Source of the DNA: Syntrophomonadaceae bacterium
Lineage (GTDB): Bacteria > Bacillota > Syntrophomonadia > Syntrophomonadales > Syntrophomonadaceae
Direction of reading: 5' to 3'
Assembly: GCA_012729835.1 (NCBI GenBank)
Contig: JAAYCK010000054.1
Location: 1 to 43,091, forward strand
Length of the DNA stretch: 43,091 bases
Shown: positions 17,484 through 27,672 of the stretch, piece after piece
Layout: the number at the start of each line of letters is the position of its first letter
Position numbering within the stretch: position 1 is the stretch's first letter
The notes under the pieces: model-generated
Database searches by the model: none
What the model was told of the DNA's origin: nothing
Seen by the model: only the letters and a program-made list of their open reading frames with translations
Translations under genes and position numbers: made by a program

Positions 17484-18449
17484 TCAGGCCATCACGTCCT
17501 TAACTACTTCGAGCACACGCTCGATTACTTCCGGAAGACTCCCGCTCTGTCGGGCACCCGCTGCCTGCAGATGTCCTCCCCCGCCAAATTGACGAGCGAG
17601 ACTAGCCACATCCACCCTTCCCTTCGAACGAAAACCCACCTTAACTATTCCTGGTTTTATCTCCCGAAACAACATACCTACTTCCACACCATCGATCATA
17701 CGTGTGTAATTTATAAGGGTTTCCGGGAATAAGTCGAGGGCACCGACCTGGGCAACCTCCTCATAGGGCAGGCTTATCCAAGCCATAGTGCCATCCGGAC
17801 TGATCTCCAGGTTATCCAGAGCTCGGGCGATCAATACCACTTCAGCCCTGGGTTTGGACTCAAACAGGTTAATGCGGGAATGATTGATATCCACCCCCGC
17901 ATCGATCAAATCGGCTGCTATGCGCAAGCTTTTACCTGTAGTATTACCATTCATAAAGCTGCCGGTATCCATCACAATACCGGCAAAGAGCGCTTGGGCG
18001 ATATCCGGTGTGATGGGCACCTGTAATGCGGTCAGCAGTTCATAGATGATTTCAGCGGTTGCTGCTGCTTCTACATCTACATAATTGTGCGTACCAAACA
18101 ATGGATTCCCCCGGTGATGATCCAGGTTGAAGGTAGTTCCGCGTTGGGCCAGGTCAGGCAAAAATGTGTCGCCGACCCGCTCCGCATCCCCGCAGTCGAC
18201 AAATACTACGGTTGTACCACGGGCCAGTATGCCCTCCGGCAGGCGAATCTGATCAGCACCCTTCAGGTAATAGTATTGAGCCGGGATCTTATCGGCCAAA
18301 TAGGCCTCAACCGTCTTGCCCAGTTCTCTTAAGCCGAGAAAGAGCCCCAGTAATGAGCCAACACAATCCCCGTCAGGAGCTGCATGTCCCACCAGCACCA
18401 GGTGCTCTTCCTTTTTCATTGCATCTGCGATTAGCTGCAAATCCATCAT
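17484..18449 (-). CDS. nrnA: DHH-family oligoribonuclease / pAp phosphatase
   Basis: A 321-residue NrnA-type phosphoesterase. DHH motifs are visible in order: HAAPDGDCVGS, FVDCGD, LDHHRGN and MDTGSF. A C-terminal DHHA1 domain has the glycine-rich GGGGHLQAAGA. Family members degrade nanoRNA and dephosphorylate 3'-phosphoadenosine 5'-phosphate. It lies between rbfA and truB, as in many Firmicutes, with 2-base and 0-base gaps, so it is part of the nusA-infB operon. Confidence 0.95.
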   Translation of the reverse strand: MMDLQLIADAMKKEEHLVLVGHAAPDGDCVGSLLGLFLGLRELGKTVEAYLADKIPAQYYYLKGADQIRLPEGILARGTTVVFVDCGDAERVGDTFLPDLAQRGTTFNLDHHRGNPLFGTHNYVDVEAAATAEIIYELLTALQVPITPDIAQALFAGIVMDTGSFMNGNTTGKSLRIAADLIDAGVDINHSRINLFESKPRAEVVLIARALDNLEISPDGTMAWISLPYEEVAQVGALDLFPETLINYTRMIDGVEVGMLFREIKPGIVKVGFRSKGRVDVASLARQFGGGGHLQAAGARQSGSLPEVIERVLEVVKDVMA

Positions 18450-18451
18450 GG

Positions 18452-18832
18452 CTATTCCTTTTCGGTCTTATCCTCTTCCGGCCCCACAACACCAATATCT
18501 TCCAAAATACCTGACATCCTGATTCCATGTTCGATGGACATATCGAGGCGAAACTCCAATTCTGGCGCATGCTTTACCTGCAGAGCGCGAGCAAGTTCAG
18601 TACGAATATATCCACGAGCTTGCTGCAGCCCCTTCATAGTAGCCGCCTGTTTGACTTCATCCCCTAAAACACTGATATTTACCCGGGCGTGACTAAGATC
18701 TCCTGAGACGTCAACCCGTGGTATGGACACGGTATTGATATCAATGCGCGGGTCTTTGATATCCTCCCGGATAATGCGGGACAATACCCGCTGGACCTCC
18801 ACTGACATTCTCTCTTGTCTGCGTTTGCTCAT
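18452..18832 (-). CDS. rbfA: 30S ribosome-binding factor A
   Basis: A 126-residue RbfA that assists late 16S rRNA maturation. Typical features are an N-terminal RQERMSVEVQRVLSRIIREDIKDPRI, a KH-like fold with SHARVNISVLG, and the LEFRLDMSIEHGIRMSGIL end. The start is ATG at 18832, 6 bases after GGGGGTG. A GTG 5 codons upstream overlaps the ribosome binding site. The tail is acidic. Confidence 0.95.
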   Translation of the reverse strand: MSKRRQERMSVEVQRVLSRIIREDIKDPRIDINTVSIPRVDVSGDLSHARVNISVLGDEVKQAATMKGLQQARGYIRTELARALQVKHAPELEFRLDMSIEHGIRMSGILEDIGVVGPEEDKTEKE

Positions 18833-18859
18833 AGTATTCACCCCCATAAAGGGATTATT

Positions 18860-21616
18860 TTATAGTTCTCTGGGGACTTCTTCCATGGTATATGCTTCAA
18901 TGATGTCGCCTTCTTTGAGATCATTGAAATCTTTGACTCCAATACCACATTCAAAGTTCTCCAGAACTTCCTTGACATCGTCTTTAAAACGTTTTAGTGA
19001 GGCTAACTTACCTTCATACATAATGACTCCCTCCCGCAGAACCCGGACATTGGCATTGCGGGAAATCTTGCCATCAACTACATAGGAACCCGCAACCATG
19101 CCGATGTTGGGAACCTTGAACAGGACCCTCGCTTCGGCGCGACCCAGGTACTTCTCCTTGTAAACCGGTTCCAGGAGTCCTACCATAGCCTTCTTGACAT
19201 CATCGATAGCCTCATAAATAACCCGGTATAAACGGATATCTATACCTACTTCTTCGGAGTATTTCTTGGCCTTGATATCTGGACGTACATTGAAGCCAAT
19301 AATTATGCCCTGGGAGGCTGAAGCCAGCATAACGTCGGTCTCAGTTATTGCACCCACGGCAGAGTGGATGACGTTCACCTTTACCTCATTGGTAGTCAAG
19401 CGCAACAGGGACTGGGACAAAGCCTCCACTGACCCCTGCACATCACCCTTGATAATAAGGTTCAATTCCTTGATCACGGCATCCTGCATCTGTTTAAAGA
19501 AATCGTCCAGTGAGATGCGACTACTCTGTTTCTGTTCTTCCAGTTTTTTCTCACTGATGCGCAGGCTTACGATTTCTTTAGCGACTTTCTCATCGCAGAC
19601 TCGTACCCGTCCGCCGGCTTCGGGAACTTCCGACCATCCCGTTATCTCCACCGGCATGGAGGGATACGCTTCCTCTACTCTCTGGCCATTAGCATCGGAC
19701 ATCGCACGAACACGGCAGACCTGACTTCCACACAAAATGCTGTCACCAACCCTAAGAGTTCCCTTTTGGACCAGGACGGTAGCTACCGGTCCCTTGCCTT
19801 TGTCCAGTTCACCTTCAATTATAACCCCTTCAGCCGTCCGGTCAGGATTGGCTTTGATCTCGTGCATCTCAGCCACCAGAAGTATCATCTCCAGCAGGCT
19901 TTCAATTCCTGTCCCCATTTTGGCGGAAACCGGAACAAAGATTATATCGCCGCCCCATTCCTCAGAAACGATACCATGCTCACCCAACTGCTGGGTTACC
20001 CGGTCCGGATTGGCACCTGGTTTGTCAATCTTGTTGACCGCCACCAGAAAAGGTACATTGGCGGCCCGAATATGATTGATGGCTTCTATGGTTTGGGGCA
20101 TAACCCCGTCATCAGCTGCCACCACTAAAACTACTATATCGGTCAGATTAGCTCCACGGGCACGCATAGCGGTAAATGCCTCATGACCTGGAGTATCAAT
20201 AAAGGTTATACGATTATTATTGACCTTTACCTGATAGGCTCCGATATGCTGAGTGATACCGCCGGCTTCGCCGGACACCACGTCAGCCTTCCGAATACGA
20301 TCCAATAGCGAAGTCTTACCATGGTCAACATGCCCCATTACTGTAACTACTGGCGGACGCGGTTTAAGGGTGCCCTCATCATCCACGATCTCTTCAAGCA
20401 TTCTGAGTTCTTCAGGTATCTCTCTTTCTACCTGTACTTCATACAGACTGGCTAATATTTCAATCGTTTCGTAATCAATAGCTTGATTGATGGAGGCCAT
20501 GATTCCCAATTCCATCAGCTTTTTGACTACATCTGCCGCGCTGCGGTGGAGTTTCTCTGCAATCTCCCTCACCATCAGGCTGTCGCCTACTATGATCTTT
20601 TCAGGCAACGGCATTACAGTTTCTTCTTTTTTACGTTTATGCTTCTGTTTTCTGGGTGGTCTACTATAGTCACGAACAGGAGCCGGCGGTTGCAGGCCCT
20701 TCTTTTGAGCCTTGTTTTTATCCAAATGAGCTGGTTTTTTATCCTCGCCATCCTTGCGTGGAGGAGGGCTAAAGGGTTTGTCGCGTTTGACCGGTTCACC
20801 TGGTAACCCAGGTTTCTTTTCAATCGGTCTGGATCCCGCTGGGCGTTGTTCTCCTGGACGGGAAGCAGGTCTCTGGCCTTGTCCACCATAACCGCCTTGA
20901 GGTCTCTGACCCTGGCCTTGCTGGCCATATCCACCCTGGGGTCTCTGACCCTGGCCCTGCTGGCCATATCCACCCTGGGTTCTCTGACCCTGGCCTTGCT
21001 GGCCATATCCACCCTGGGGTCTCTGACCTTGGCCCTGCTGGCCATATCCACCCTGGGGTCTCTGACCTTGGCCCTGCTGGCCATATCCACCCTGGGGTCT
21101 CTGACCTTGACCCTGCTGGCCATATCCACCCTGGGGTCTCTGACCCTGGCCCTGCTGGCCCTGTGGTCTGGGAGCTTGCCCGGATTGAGGCGGTCGGCTT
21201 TGCGGTCTGGTTTCCTGTATTCTTGGTTGATCTAACCCGGTCTTATCCCCTGCGGGGGCACCTTTTACTTCATCAGTTCTACGGGTAGGTGTTTTTTCAA
21301 CTGCCGAACTGGGAGCCTCACTGGCTACTTTTTGGGGGGCAGGGGTTTGTTTCGGTCGAGCAGCTGGCTTAGACGCCGCTTCACTCCTGGGCTTTTCTAC
21401 AGCACTTTTGGTGCTGGTCTTGCCGTCAGTCGTTTCTGTTTTTCCTTTGGCCGGTTTCTTGTCTCCCATTTGCTTCCTGACCGAACCCGCTTGCGAATCC
21501 TCGATGGTACTCAACTGGTTCTTGCCATCGATACCCATCTTCTGTAATACTTCAATAACATCCTTACTGGAAACACCCAGTTCTTTTGCTAATTCATGAA
21601 CTCTTATTTTGGCCAT
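18860..21616 (-). CDS. infB: translation initiation factor IF-2 with glycine/glutamine repeats
   Basis: A 918-residue IF2, which delivers initiator fMet-tRNA to the 30S subunit and promotes 50S joining. The N-terminal IF2N domain ([19 protein letters not shown]) is followed by a long unstructured linker. Residues ~153-239 consist of a [13 protein letters not shown] repeat. A second IF2N domain precedes the GTPase core with [18 protein letters not shown] and the C-terminal domains II-IV. The start overlaps the end of the ylxQ gene by 13 bases. The linker repeat is encoded by a 39-bp minisatellite. Confidence 0.97.
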   Translation of the reverse strand: MAKIRVHELAKELGVSSKDVIEVLQKMGIDGKNQLSTIEDSQAGSVRKQMGDKKPAKGKTETTDGKTSTKSAVEKPRSEAASKPAARPKQTPAPQKVASEAPSSAVEKTPTRRTDEVKGAPAGDKTGLDQPRIQETRPQSRPPQSGQAPRPQGQQGQGQRPQGGYGQQGQGQRPQGGYGQQGQGQRPQGGYGQQGQGQRPQGGYGQQGQGQRTQGGYGQQGQGQRPQGGYGQQGQGQRPQGGYGGQGQRPASRPGEQRPAGSRPIEKKPGLPGEPVKRDKPFSPPPRKDGEDKKPAHLDKNKAQKKGLQPPAPVRDYSRPPRKQKHKRKKEETVMPLPEKIIVGDSLMVREIAEKLHRSAADVVKKLMELGIMASINQAIDYETIEILASLYEVQVEREIPEELRMLEEIVDDEGTLKPRPPVVTVMGHVDHGKTSLLDRIRKADVVSGEAGGITQHIGAYQVKVNNNRITFIDTPGHEAFTAMRARGANLTDIVVLVVAADDGVMPQTIEAINHIRAANVPFLVAVNKIDKPGANPDRVTQQLGEHGIVSEEWGGDIIFVPVSAKMGTGIESLLEMILLVAEMHEIKANPDRTAEGVIIEGELDKGKGPVATVLVQKGTLRVGDSILCGSQVCRVRAMSDANGQRVEEAYPSMPVEITGWSEVPEAGGRVRVCDEKVAKEIVSLRISEKKLEEQKQSSRISLDDFFKQMQDAVIKELNLIIKGDVQGSVEALSQSLLRLTTNEVKVNVIHSAVGAITETDVMLASASQGIIIGFNVRPDIKAKKYSEEVGIDIRLYRVIYEAIDDVKKAMVGLLEPVYKEKYLGRAEARVLFKVPNIGMVAGSYVVDGKISRNANVRVLREGVIMYEGKLASLKRFKDDVKEVLENFECGIGVKDFNDLKEGDIIEAYTMEEVPREL
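20901..21160. repeat. 39-bp coding minisatellite in infB
   Basis: Six full 39-base copies (starting at 20901, 20940, 20979, 21018, 21057 and 21096) and a 26-base partial copy (21135-21160) are nearly identical at DNA level, differing at a few positions such as T/C in GACCCTGG versus GACCTTGG. Each encodes 13 residues ([13 protein letters not shown]; one copy has RTQ). The period is a multiple of three, so copy-number change keeps the frame. Confidence 0.95.
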
Positions 21617-21957
21617 TCAACCACCCCCGTACTGTTTTCGTCTCCCATCGACGTAACCAAATCTATTATAGAACGAGCCAACCCTTCGTCATTGATCGTA
21701 ACTGCCACCCGGTAGGCCTTCCCCACTGAATTCCCCAAGCTATATTTGTCTCCCAGGACGAGCCAGGGCACCTTCTGCTTCTTACAGTTGGCAATCAGGG
21801 ACTCTCGTGTTTTTTCCGACATATCTCCACTCAGAACCAGTAAATGCGCACGGTGCCTTATGAGGCTGTTCTGGGCTGCCACCGTACCAGCCGAGGCCCT
21901 GCCCGATTTCTGAGCTAATCCGATTAAGTTTAAGACTTTGTTCAAATCACCACTCAC
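21604..21957 (-). CDS. ylxQ: L7Ae/L30e-family RNA-binding protein YlxQ
   Basis: A 117-residue L7Ae-like protein. [25 protein letters not shown] and the later [17 protein letters not shown] match the YlxQ family, thought to bind kink-turn RNA. It sits between rnpM and infB, as is conserved in Firmicutes. Its stop overlaps the infB start by 13 bases. The C-terminal ~20 residues are not family-typical. Confidence 0.9.
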   Translation of the reverse strand: MSGDLNKVLNLIGLAQKSGRASAGTVAAQNSLIRHRAHLLVLSGDMSEKTRESLIANCKKQKVPWLVLGDKYSLGNSVGKAYRVAVTINDEGLARSIIDLVTSMGDENSTGVVEWPK

Positions 21958-21984
21958 CTTGTCTCCGGCAGAATTTTTGCATTT

Positions 21985-22281
21985 CTATACCTCATCTGCG
22001 GTCATTGACGAGGCGGCATCAGGCAGTTTTTCTCTCAGGATATCTATGATTTCTGGCGGTATATCATGTTCCAGCGCCTTTTGCAGCCTTTTACCCTTGA
22101 TGGCTGAATTAAGGCAGACCACCTGTGGACATATATAAGCACCCCGACCAGCCTTTTTGCCAGTGGGATCAAAATCTATCAGCCCTTCTGGGGTTCTTAC
22201 CACCCTTAGCAGTTCGCGTTTACCTTTCATCTCCCGGCAACCCACGCACATGCGCTGTGGAATTTTACGGAGTTTCGTCAT
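21985..22281 (-). CDS. rnpM: YlxR/RnpM, RNase P modulator
   Basis: A 98-residue YlxR-type protein. The signature [24 protein letters not shown] begins near residue 5, and GRGAYIC follows near residue 50. In B. subtilis this protein has been reported to bind RNase P RNA and modulate its activity. The start chosen is ATG at 22281, about 10 bases after GAGGAG; an ATG 5 codons upstream is too close to that site. It overlaps the nusA stop by 17 bases. Confidence 0.93.
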   Translation of the reverse strand: MTKLRKIPQRMCVGCREMKGKRELLRVVRTPEGLIDFDPTGKKAGRGAYICPQVVCLNSAIKGKRLQKALEHDIPPEIIDILREKLPDAASSMTADEV

Positions 22282-23329
22282 CCAGATCATTCTCCTCGTA
22301 AAACTGGCTTTCGCTCTTGATATCAACCTTCCAACTGGTTAGTTTGGCTGCCAGTCGGGCATTTTGCCCCTCTTTGCCGATAGCCAGTGAAAGCTGGTAA
22401 TCAGGAACTACCACGGTGGCAACCTTGTTGGCCTCGTCAATATAGACCGCCATTACTTTGGAAGGACTTAATGCATTGGCGATAAACCTTTCCGGCTCGC
22501 GGTCGTATTTTATGATATCTATTTTTTCTCCGCCCAATTCGGATACAATGTTCTGCACCCTCAGACCACGCGGGCCGACACATGCACCTACTGAATCAAC
22601 ATTATCCTCATTAGAATGAACCGAAATCTTGGAGCGATAACCGGCCTCCCGCGCAATAGATTTTATCTCTACTACGCCATCATATATCTCAGGAACTTCC
22701 AATTCAAACAAACGGCGCAGGAAATGGGGATGCGTCCGGGACAGATAGATATTAGGCCCTTTGGTGCTGTTCTTTACTTCGTACATGAATGCCTTTATCC
22801 TTTGACCGACCACATATCTTTCACTGGCAATCTGGTCACCGGGCATCATTATTCCTTCGACCCGGCCCAGGGAAACATAAACTGTCTTGGCTTCGACTCT
22901 TTGCACCGTGCCAGTAACGATCTCGCCTTCTCTCTGCAAAAACTCCTCATAAATCAGAGAGCGTTCAGCCTCACGTAGTTTTTGCATGACTACCTGCTTG
23001 GCGGTTTGAGCAGCAATACGACCAAAAGAATTCGGAGTGGCTTCCACATATACCATATCCTCAACCTTACAATCAGGATACATCTCCTTGGCTTCATCCA
23101 GGCTTATCTCCTGCCGGGCATCCTCGACTTGTTCCACAACCATTTTTTGTGAAAAGACCTTAACCTCGCCGTTTATATCATTGAACTCCACACTCACATT
23201 CTGAGTGGTGCCAAAGTTCTTGCGGTAAGCCGTATTAAGCGCAGTCTTGATAGCATCTATCAGGGCTGCCTGGGGTATGCCCCGTTCCTTTTCTATCTCG
23301 TTTAAAGCTCTTATCAGTTCACTGGACAT
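22265..23329 (-). CDS. nusA: transcription termination/antitermination factor NusA
   Basis: A 354-residue NusA of the short Firmicutes type, without C-terminal acidic repeats. The N-terminal RNA polymerase-binding domain is followed by S1 ([22 protein letters not shown]), KH1 and KH2 ([27 protein letters not shown] and [19 protein letters not shown]). NusA slows RNA polymerase at pauses and terminators. It follows rimP by 12 bases. The operon leader contains a hairpin at which it might act on its own expression. Confidence 0.97.
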   Translation of the reverse strand: MSSELIRALNEIEKERGIPQAALIDAIKTALNTAYRKNFGTTQNVSVEFNDINGEVKVFSQKMVVEQVEDARQEISLDEAKEMYPDCKVEDMVYVEATPNSFGRIAAQTAKQVVMQKLREAERSLIYEEFLQREGEIVTGTVQRVEAKTVYVSLGRVEGIMMPGDQIASERYVVGQRIKAFMYEVKNSTKGPNIYLSRTHPHFLRRLFELEVPEIYDGVVEIKSIAREAGYRSKISVHSNEDNVDSVGACVGPRGLRVQNIVSELGGEKIDIIKYDREPERFIANALSPSKVMAVYIDEANKVATVVVPDYQLSLAIGKEGQNARLAAKLTSWKVDIKSESQFYEENDLDDETP

Positions 23330-23341
23330 CTTGTTTCCCCC

Positions 23342-23794
23342 TTATAAATCTGGATGCAATCGAACTACGGAAACCATCTCCCGCGGCAATATTTTTATCT
23401 CTTCTTCAGTCTCCACTTCAATCTGTTTATCTGTGGCATTCTTAAGTATTCCTATTATTTTGCCCGGGCCTTCATACTGTTTTAACATCTTGACTCTTAT
23501 TTTCTCCCCGGCAAAACGAACAAAGTCCTGATCCTTTTTGATCACCCGATCGATTCCAGGAGACGAAACCTCTAAATGGTCATAGTACAGGTCTTCTCCA
23601 TCCACGATAGGTTTGACCAAACGGCTGGCCCGCGTACATAATTCCAAATCGACTCCAGTATCTCCATCAATAAAGACTCGGAGAAACTGTTCATCGTTCT
23701 CCTTACGGTACTGCAACTCAACCAGTTCGATCGCAGCTCGCTTCAGTTCTTCTTCAATCAGCGGCTCAATCCTGCGCCAGGCTGCTTGGCTCAT
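23342..23794 (-). CDS. rimP: ribosome maturation factor RimP
   Basis: A 150-residue RimP, required for 30S assembly. LVELQYRKENDEQFLRVFID, the LELCTRASRLVKPIVD segment and LEVSSPGIDRVIKK are typical, with a C-terminal SH3-like domain. The start is uncertain. ATG at 23794 is preferred because GGGG lies 10 bases upstream. An ATG 9 codons earlier (23821) has no ribosome binding site. It is the first gene of the nusA-infB operon. Confidence 0.93.
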   Translation of the reverse strand: MSQAAWRRIEPLIEEELKRAAIELVELQYRKENDEQFLRVFIDGDTGVDLELCTRASRLVKPIVDGEDLYYDHLEVSSPGIDRVIKKDQDFVRFAGEKIRVKMLKQYEGPGKIIGILKNATDKQIEVETEEEIKILPREMVSVVRLHPDL

Positions 23795-23840
23795 AGTGTC
23801 AGCGCCCCATTCCTTCTTCATCAGCAGGCGAAATTACAAT

Positions 23841-23865
23841 AGAAAAAGTGGGCACGCACCCACTT
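23841..23865 (-). terminator. leader hairpin (terminator or attenuator) upstream of rimP
   Basis: On the minus strand AAGTGGG and CCCACTT form a 7-bp stem (23859-23865 with 23846-23852) with a 6-base loop, followed by TTTCT. It lies ~25-50 bases downstream of the predicted start of the rimP transcript, so it would terminate or attenuate that transcript. It would also stop read-through from polC. Confidence 0.7.
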
Positions 23866-23895
23866 GTAGTTTGACGTATTGGTAAGCTTAGTAGA

Positions 23896-23925
23896 AGTAT
23901 AACACAGCAGGAATATATTATTCAA
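23896..23925 (-). promoter_or_regulatory. probable sigma-A promoter of the rimP-nusA-infB operon
   Basis: TTGAAT (23920-23925) and TATACT (23896-23901) are 18 bases apart on the minus strand, in the gap between polC and rimP. The start would be near 23889, ahead of the leader hairpin. Confidence 0.6.
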
Positions 23926-23980
23926 GCCAACCATGATTAAATATTTGGGTGAGTTGCCTGTTTTACTGCACCTTACCGGC

Positions 23981-26900
23981 TCAGGCAAATAGACTTAACT
24001 GGGTGCTCTCGGGCAGACCCTCCAAGCATCCGTGTTTGCGAAGTACCTCCATGGCGGTTTTGTTAGCATGTGAACGTTGCTGGAAGTCCTCCACCGATAG
24101 GTATTCCGAACCATCTCTTGCATCGACTATAGCTTGAGCTGCTGCTGATCCCAGGTTGGGAAGCGCTGAGAAAGGCAGAAGCAAACCATCAGCTTCCACC
24201 AGAAACTTACTGGCATCGCTTCGGTAGAGATCTACTGGATAAAACACCAGACCGCGAGCGTACAATTCCAGGGCTAATTCCAGTATAGGCAGCAGTTTCT
24301 TATCCTTCTGCGAAGCCTGCATTCCCTGGCGATTTATCTCACGGATGCGCTCACGAACTTGATCTGGTCCCTGCAGGATATTTTCAGGATCAAAATCCTC
24401 AGCTCTTATGCTGAAAAAACTTGCGTAGAATTCACGCGGGTAATATACCTTGAACCAGGCGATACGAAAGGCCATCATAACATAGGCTACTGCATGAGCC
24501 TTGGGAAACATGTACTTAATCTTCAGGCACGAATCAACGTACCATTCCGGCACACCCTTATCCCGCATAGCTGCGATATGCTCCGGAGTAAGCTTATTTC
24601 CCTTGCCCTTGCGAACCAGCTCCATAATGTCAAAGGATTGTTGCTCCTCTACTCCCTGGTAGATCAGATAGGTCATAATGTCGTCACGGGTACAGATCAC
24701 TTCATTAAGGTTGGCAACACCTTTCTCGATCAAGGTTTGAGCATTGTTCAGCCAGACATTGGTTCCGTGAGAGAGGCCGCTGATACGCACTAATTCAGAA
24801 AAGGAAGTGGGCCGAGTAGCCTCCAGCATCTGCCTTACGAAGCGGGTACCAAATTCAGGAATGCCGTAAGTACCTATGCTGCTGCCAATATCCTTCTCGC
24901 TCACTCCCAAAGATTCAAGTCCGGAAAAGATCGCCATGGCCTTTTCTTCATTGAGGGGAATATCTGCTACTTTAATGCCGGTCAGCTCTTCCAATTCCCG
25001 GATTACCGTGGGATCGTCATGACCGAGTATATCTAGCTTTACCAGTTGTTCGTCAACTGCATGATAATCGAAATGCGAGGTTATGATCCCCGATTCCTGC
25101 TTGTTCGCCGGATGCTGCAGCGGGGTAAACTCTCGAATGTCATGATCCTTGGGAACTACGATGAGCCCCCCCGGATGCTGGCCGGTGCTGCGGCGTACCC
25201 CGGTAATGGCTCCGGCCAGGCGCTTGATTTCCGCCTGTCTCATATTTACCTGCCTGGCTTCTTCATATTTCTTAACAAATCCGAAAGCGGTGCGGTCAGC
25301 TATAGTAGTTATGGTACCAGCACGAATGACATTGCTGCTGCCGAAGAGTTCTTCTACATATTGATGGGCTTTGCTCTGGTAGTCCCCAGAAAAATTAAGA
25401 TCAATATCAGGAGTCTTGTCACCCTTGAATCCGAGAAAAGTCTCGAAGGGTATGTCGAAGCCCATATTGTTTAGCACCTGTCCGCAACGCGGACAGTCTT
25501 TGGTGGTCAGATCCGCTCCGCATGCCACGCTGCCGTCGGTAATAAACTCACTGTAGTGGCAATCTGGGCATAGATAATGCGGAGTCAACGGGTTCACCTC
25601 GGTAATGCCTGTAAGATAGGCTACCAATGAGGAGCCGACTGATCCACGTGAGCCTACCATATAACCGTCCCGGTTGGACTTGTCCACTAGTTTATGTGCG
25701 ATCAGGTAGAGAACGCTAAACCCATTGGTAGTAATCGAGTGCAGTTCCCGCTTAATTCTCTCATCAACAATAAGCGGCATATCATCCCCGTAGAGTTCAT
25801 AGGCACGCTGCCAGGTAAGGGCCACGATTTCTTCTTCAGCTCCGTCGATGGCAGGCGGATAGAAGCCGGTGGGTACCGGTCTCAAGTCTTCGATCATTAA
25901 GCTCACGGCCTGGGGATTGTCAATCACGACTGCCCGGGCATCTTCTTCACCGAGATAGCAACATTCCTCGAGCATTTCCTCCGTAGTCTTAAAATACAAC
26001 GGAGCCTGGGTTTCAGCATCTTCATAACCTTGTCCGGCCTGGATGATACGCCGAAAAACCTCATGCTGCGGATCGAGGAAATGGACATCCCCGGTAGCAC
26101 AAACCGGTTTCGCTAACTTTTTACCCAGCTTGACTATACTGCGATTGATATCCTGCAGTTCCTCTTCGCTCTTAAGTCTTCCTTCCCGTATCAAATACTC
26201 ATTGTTGGCCAGCGGCTGTATCTCCAAATAATCGTAAAAAGAAGCTATGGCTTCGATATCATCTGTGCTTCTACCCTCCAGAATTGCTTTGAATAATTCA
26301 CCTGCTTCACAAGCGGAACCGATTATTAGTCCTTCACGCTTGGCCATAAGATTAGCTCTGGTTATTTTAGGGTGTTTATAAAAATAGTCCAGATATGACA
26401 TAGTGACCAGGTCGTACATGTTTTTAAGTCCATTGCGGTCTTTGGCTAGCAAGATGATATGATACGGCTTCTCGTGGGCATCGTTTTCCACCAGATAGGC
26501 TTCTACTCCAAGTATGAGCTTAAAGCTATATCCCTCGTCTTGTTCTCTGGCTTCGGCCAGTGCATCCTGGGCTGTTTTAAAAGCCTCAGGGAAGGCTTGC
26601 GTACATCCATGATCGGTTATGGCCAAGGCCGGGTGCCGCCATTCTATTGCGCGTTTCACCAATTGCTTTATCTCGGTTAGTCCATCCATCGCGCTCATTT
26701 TGGTATGAGCATGCAACTCCACTCTTTTTTCCGGAGCCTGATCACATCGGGCGGGCTTATCATAACTCTTAAAACCCTGCATGAACAGGGCAATTTCTTT
26801 GGAGTTGTCATCATAGCGGATATCGCCCCCTATGCGATACCAGGAACCGATTTTCAGTTTATCGCCTTCAGGATTATCCACAAAACATTTTACGTTGATG

Positions 26901-27652
26901 CTATCCCGATAATCTGTGAGCTGATACATTATTGCCAGGCGTCCACCCCTCAATACCGCGATCTCTTTATCCCATACCTCTCCTACCACTACGATGTTTT
27001 TCTGCCCTTCCTGCAACTCGGATAGCGCAGTTATTTCTGCACCATCCAGCTTCAGGCCTTCATCCTTTCTACTGTTCCCCTTCTTTCTTGCTGTAACTGG
27101 CGGGGCAATATTCAGCAGATTCAATTCCTGGTTCTTTGTTTCCTGACTGCAGCAATCGCTAGCCGATGGAATAGGCTGAGTATAAAGAGCACGGACCAGG
27201 GCCCTGAGGCCATACTCCTGCAATAACCAACTCGAAAGATTGGTGCAAATGTCTCCCTGAATAAGGTATTCAAAATGCGCCTCGTTCTCCACCAGGAAGT
27301 CGATCCGTTCGCTGTCGGCCTCCCAGGTGAGATCCCGCAGCATTTCCTCCTGGCTGAACACCTGATCGATCAGTTCGTTCCGCCGATGTTCAAGTATCCA
27401 CTTCAGGCCACTGGCCCAATCCAAGAGATCAGGAACTATCAGCAGCTGTTCCAGAAAACTGAAACAACTCCTAAGATCATTAGTTGTCTGTTCCATAAAC
27501 CTGACGGGAATAGGCCGGGGAATGGCCACATGGAGAGCCCAGGAAGAGGTGCTTTTGTTTACCTCAATATGCTTAACTAAACTGCCCTGCCATACCTCGG
27601 CGAGGGATTGGTCGATATGATCCTTTAAAAAAGCAACGAAATCCACGGTCAT
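23981..27652 (-). CDS. polC: PolC-type DNA polymerase III alpha subunit lacking the exonuclease domain
   Basis: A ~1223-residue replicative polymerase of the Firmicutes PolC class. In order: N-terminal domain, OB fold (about 210-300), PHP domain beginning VELHAHTKMSAMDG near 313 with AITDHG near 346, and palm/fingers. A four-cysteine zinc knuckle lies at about residues 696-724, and the catalytic TPDIDLNFSG has Asp 750/752. The C-terminal helix-hairpin-helix follows. B. subtilis PolC is 1437 residues and carries a ~180-residue DnaQ-like 3'-5' exonuclease inside PHP. Here GVEAYLVEN runs directly into KPYHIILLAKDRNGL, so that domain is missing. ATG at 27652 is 7 bases after GGAGG. Confidence 0.97.
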   Translation of the reverse strand: MTVDFVAFLKDHIDQSLAEVWQGSLVKHIEVNKSTSSWALHVAIPRPIPVRFMEQTTNDLRSCFSFLEQLLIVPDLLDWASGLKWILEHRRNELIDQVFSQEEMLRDLTWEADSERIDFLVENEAHFEYLIQGDICTNLSSWLLQEYGLRALVRALYTQPIPSASDCCSQETKNQELNLLNIAPPVTARKKGNSRKDEGLKLDGAEITALSELQEGQKNIVVVGEVWDKEIAVLRGGRLAIMYQLTDYRDSINVKCFVDNPEGDKLKIGSWYRIGGDIRYDDNSKEIALFMQGFKSYDKPARCDQAPEKRVELHAHTKMSAMDGLTEIKQLVKRAIEWRHPALAITDHGCTQAFPEAFKTAQDALAEAREQDEGYSFKLILGVEAYLVENDAHEKPYHIILLAKDRNGLKNMYDLVTMSYLDYFYKHPKITRANLMAKREGLIIGSACEAGELFKAILEGRSTDDIEAIASFYDYLEIQPLANNEYLIREGRLKSEEELQDINRSIVKLGKKLAKPVCATGDVHFLDPQHEVFRRIIQAGQGYEDAETQAPLYFKTTEEMLEECCYLGEEDARAVVIDNPQAVSLMIEDLRPVPTGFYPPAIDGAEEEIVALTWQRAYELYGDDMPLIVDERIKRELHSITTNGFSVLYLIAHKLVDKSNRDGYMVGSRGSVGSSLVAYLTGITEVNPLTPHYLCPDCHYSEFITDGSVACGADLTTKDCPRCGQVLNNMGFDIPFETFLGFKGDKTPDIDLNFSGDYQSKAHQYVEELFGSSNVIRAGTITTIADRTAFGFVKKYEEARQVNMRQAEIKRLAGAITGVRRSTGQHPGGLIVVPKDHDIREFTPLQHPANKQESGIITSHFDYHAVDEQLVKLDILGHDDPTVIRELEELTGIKVADIPLNEEKAMAIFSGLESLGVSEKDIGSSIGTYGIPEFGTRFVRQMLEATRPTSFSELVRISGLSHGTNVWLNNAQTLIEKGVANLNEVICTRDDIMTYLIYQGVEEQQSFDIMELVRKGKGNKLTPEHIAAMRDKGVPEWYVDSCLKIKYMFPKAHAVAYVMMAFRIAWFKVYYPREFYASFFSIRAEDFDPENILQGPDQVRERIREINRQGMQASQKDKKLLPILELALELYARGLVFYPVDLYRSDASKFLVEADGLLLPFSALPNLGSAAAQAIVDARDGSEYLSVEDFQQRSHANKTAMEVLRKHGCLEGLPESTQLSLFA

Positions 27653-27672
27653 CAAACTTCCTCCGGGGAATA

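Noticed and set aside
20614-21129. 171-codon minus-strand frame with [13 protein letters not shown] repeats
   Set aside because: Alternative reading frame of the same infB minisatellite; overlaps IF2 entirely.
20846-21235. Hydrophobic repeat protein ([13 protein letters not shown] units) opposite infB
   Set aside because: It is the complement of the 39-bp minisatellite in infB. The repeat pattern follows from the IF2 linker, and no ribosome binding site was seen.
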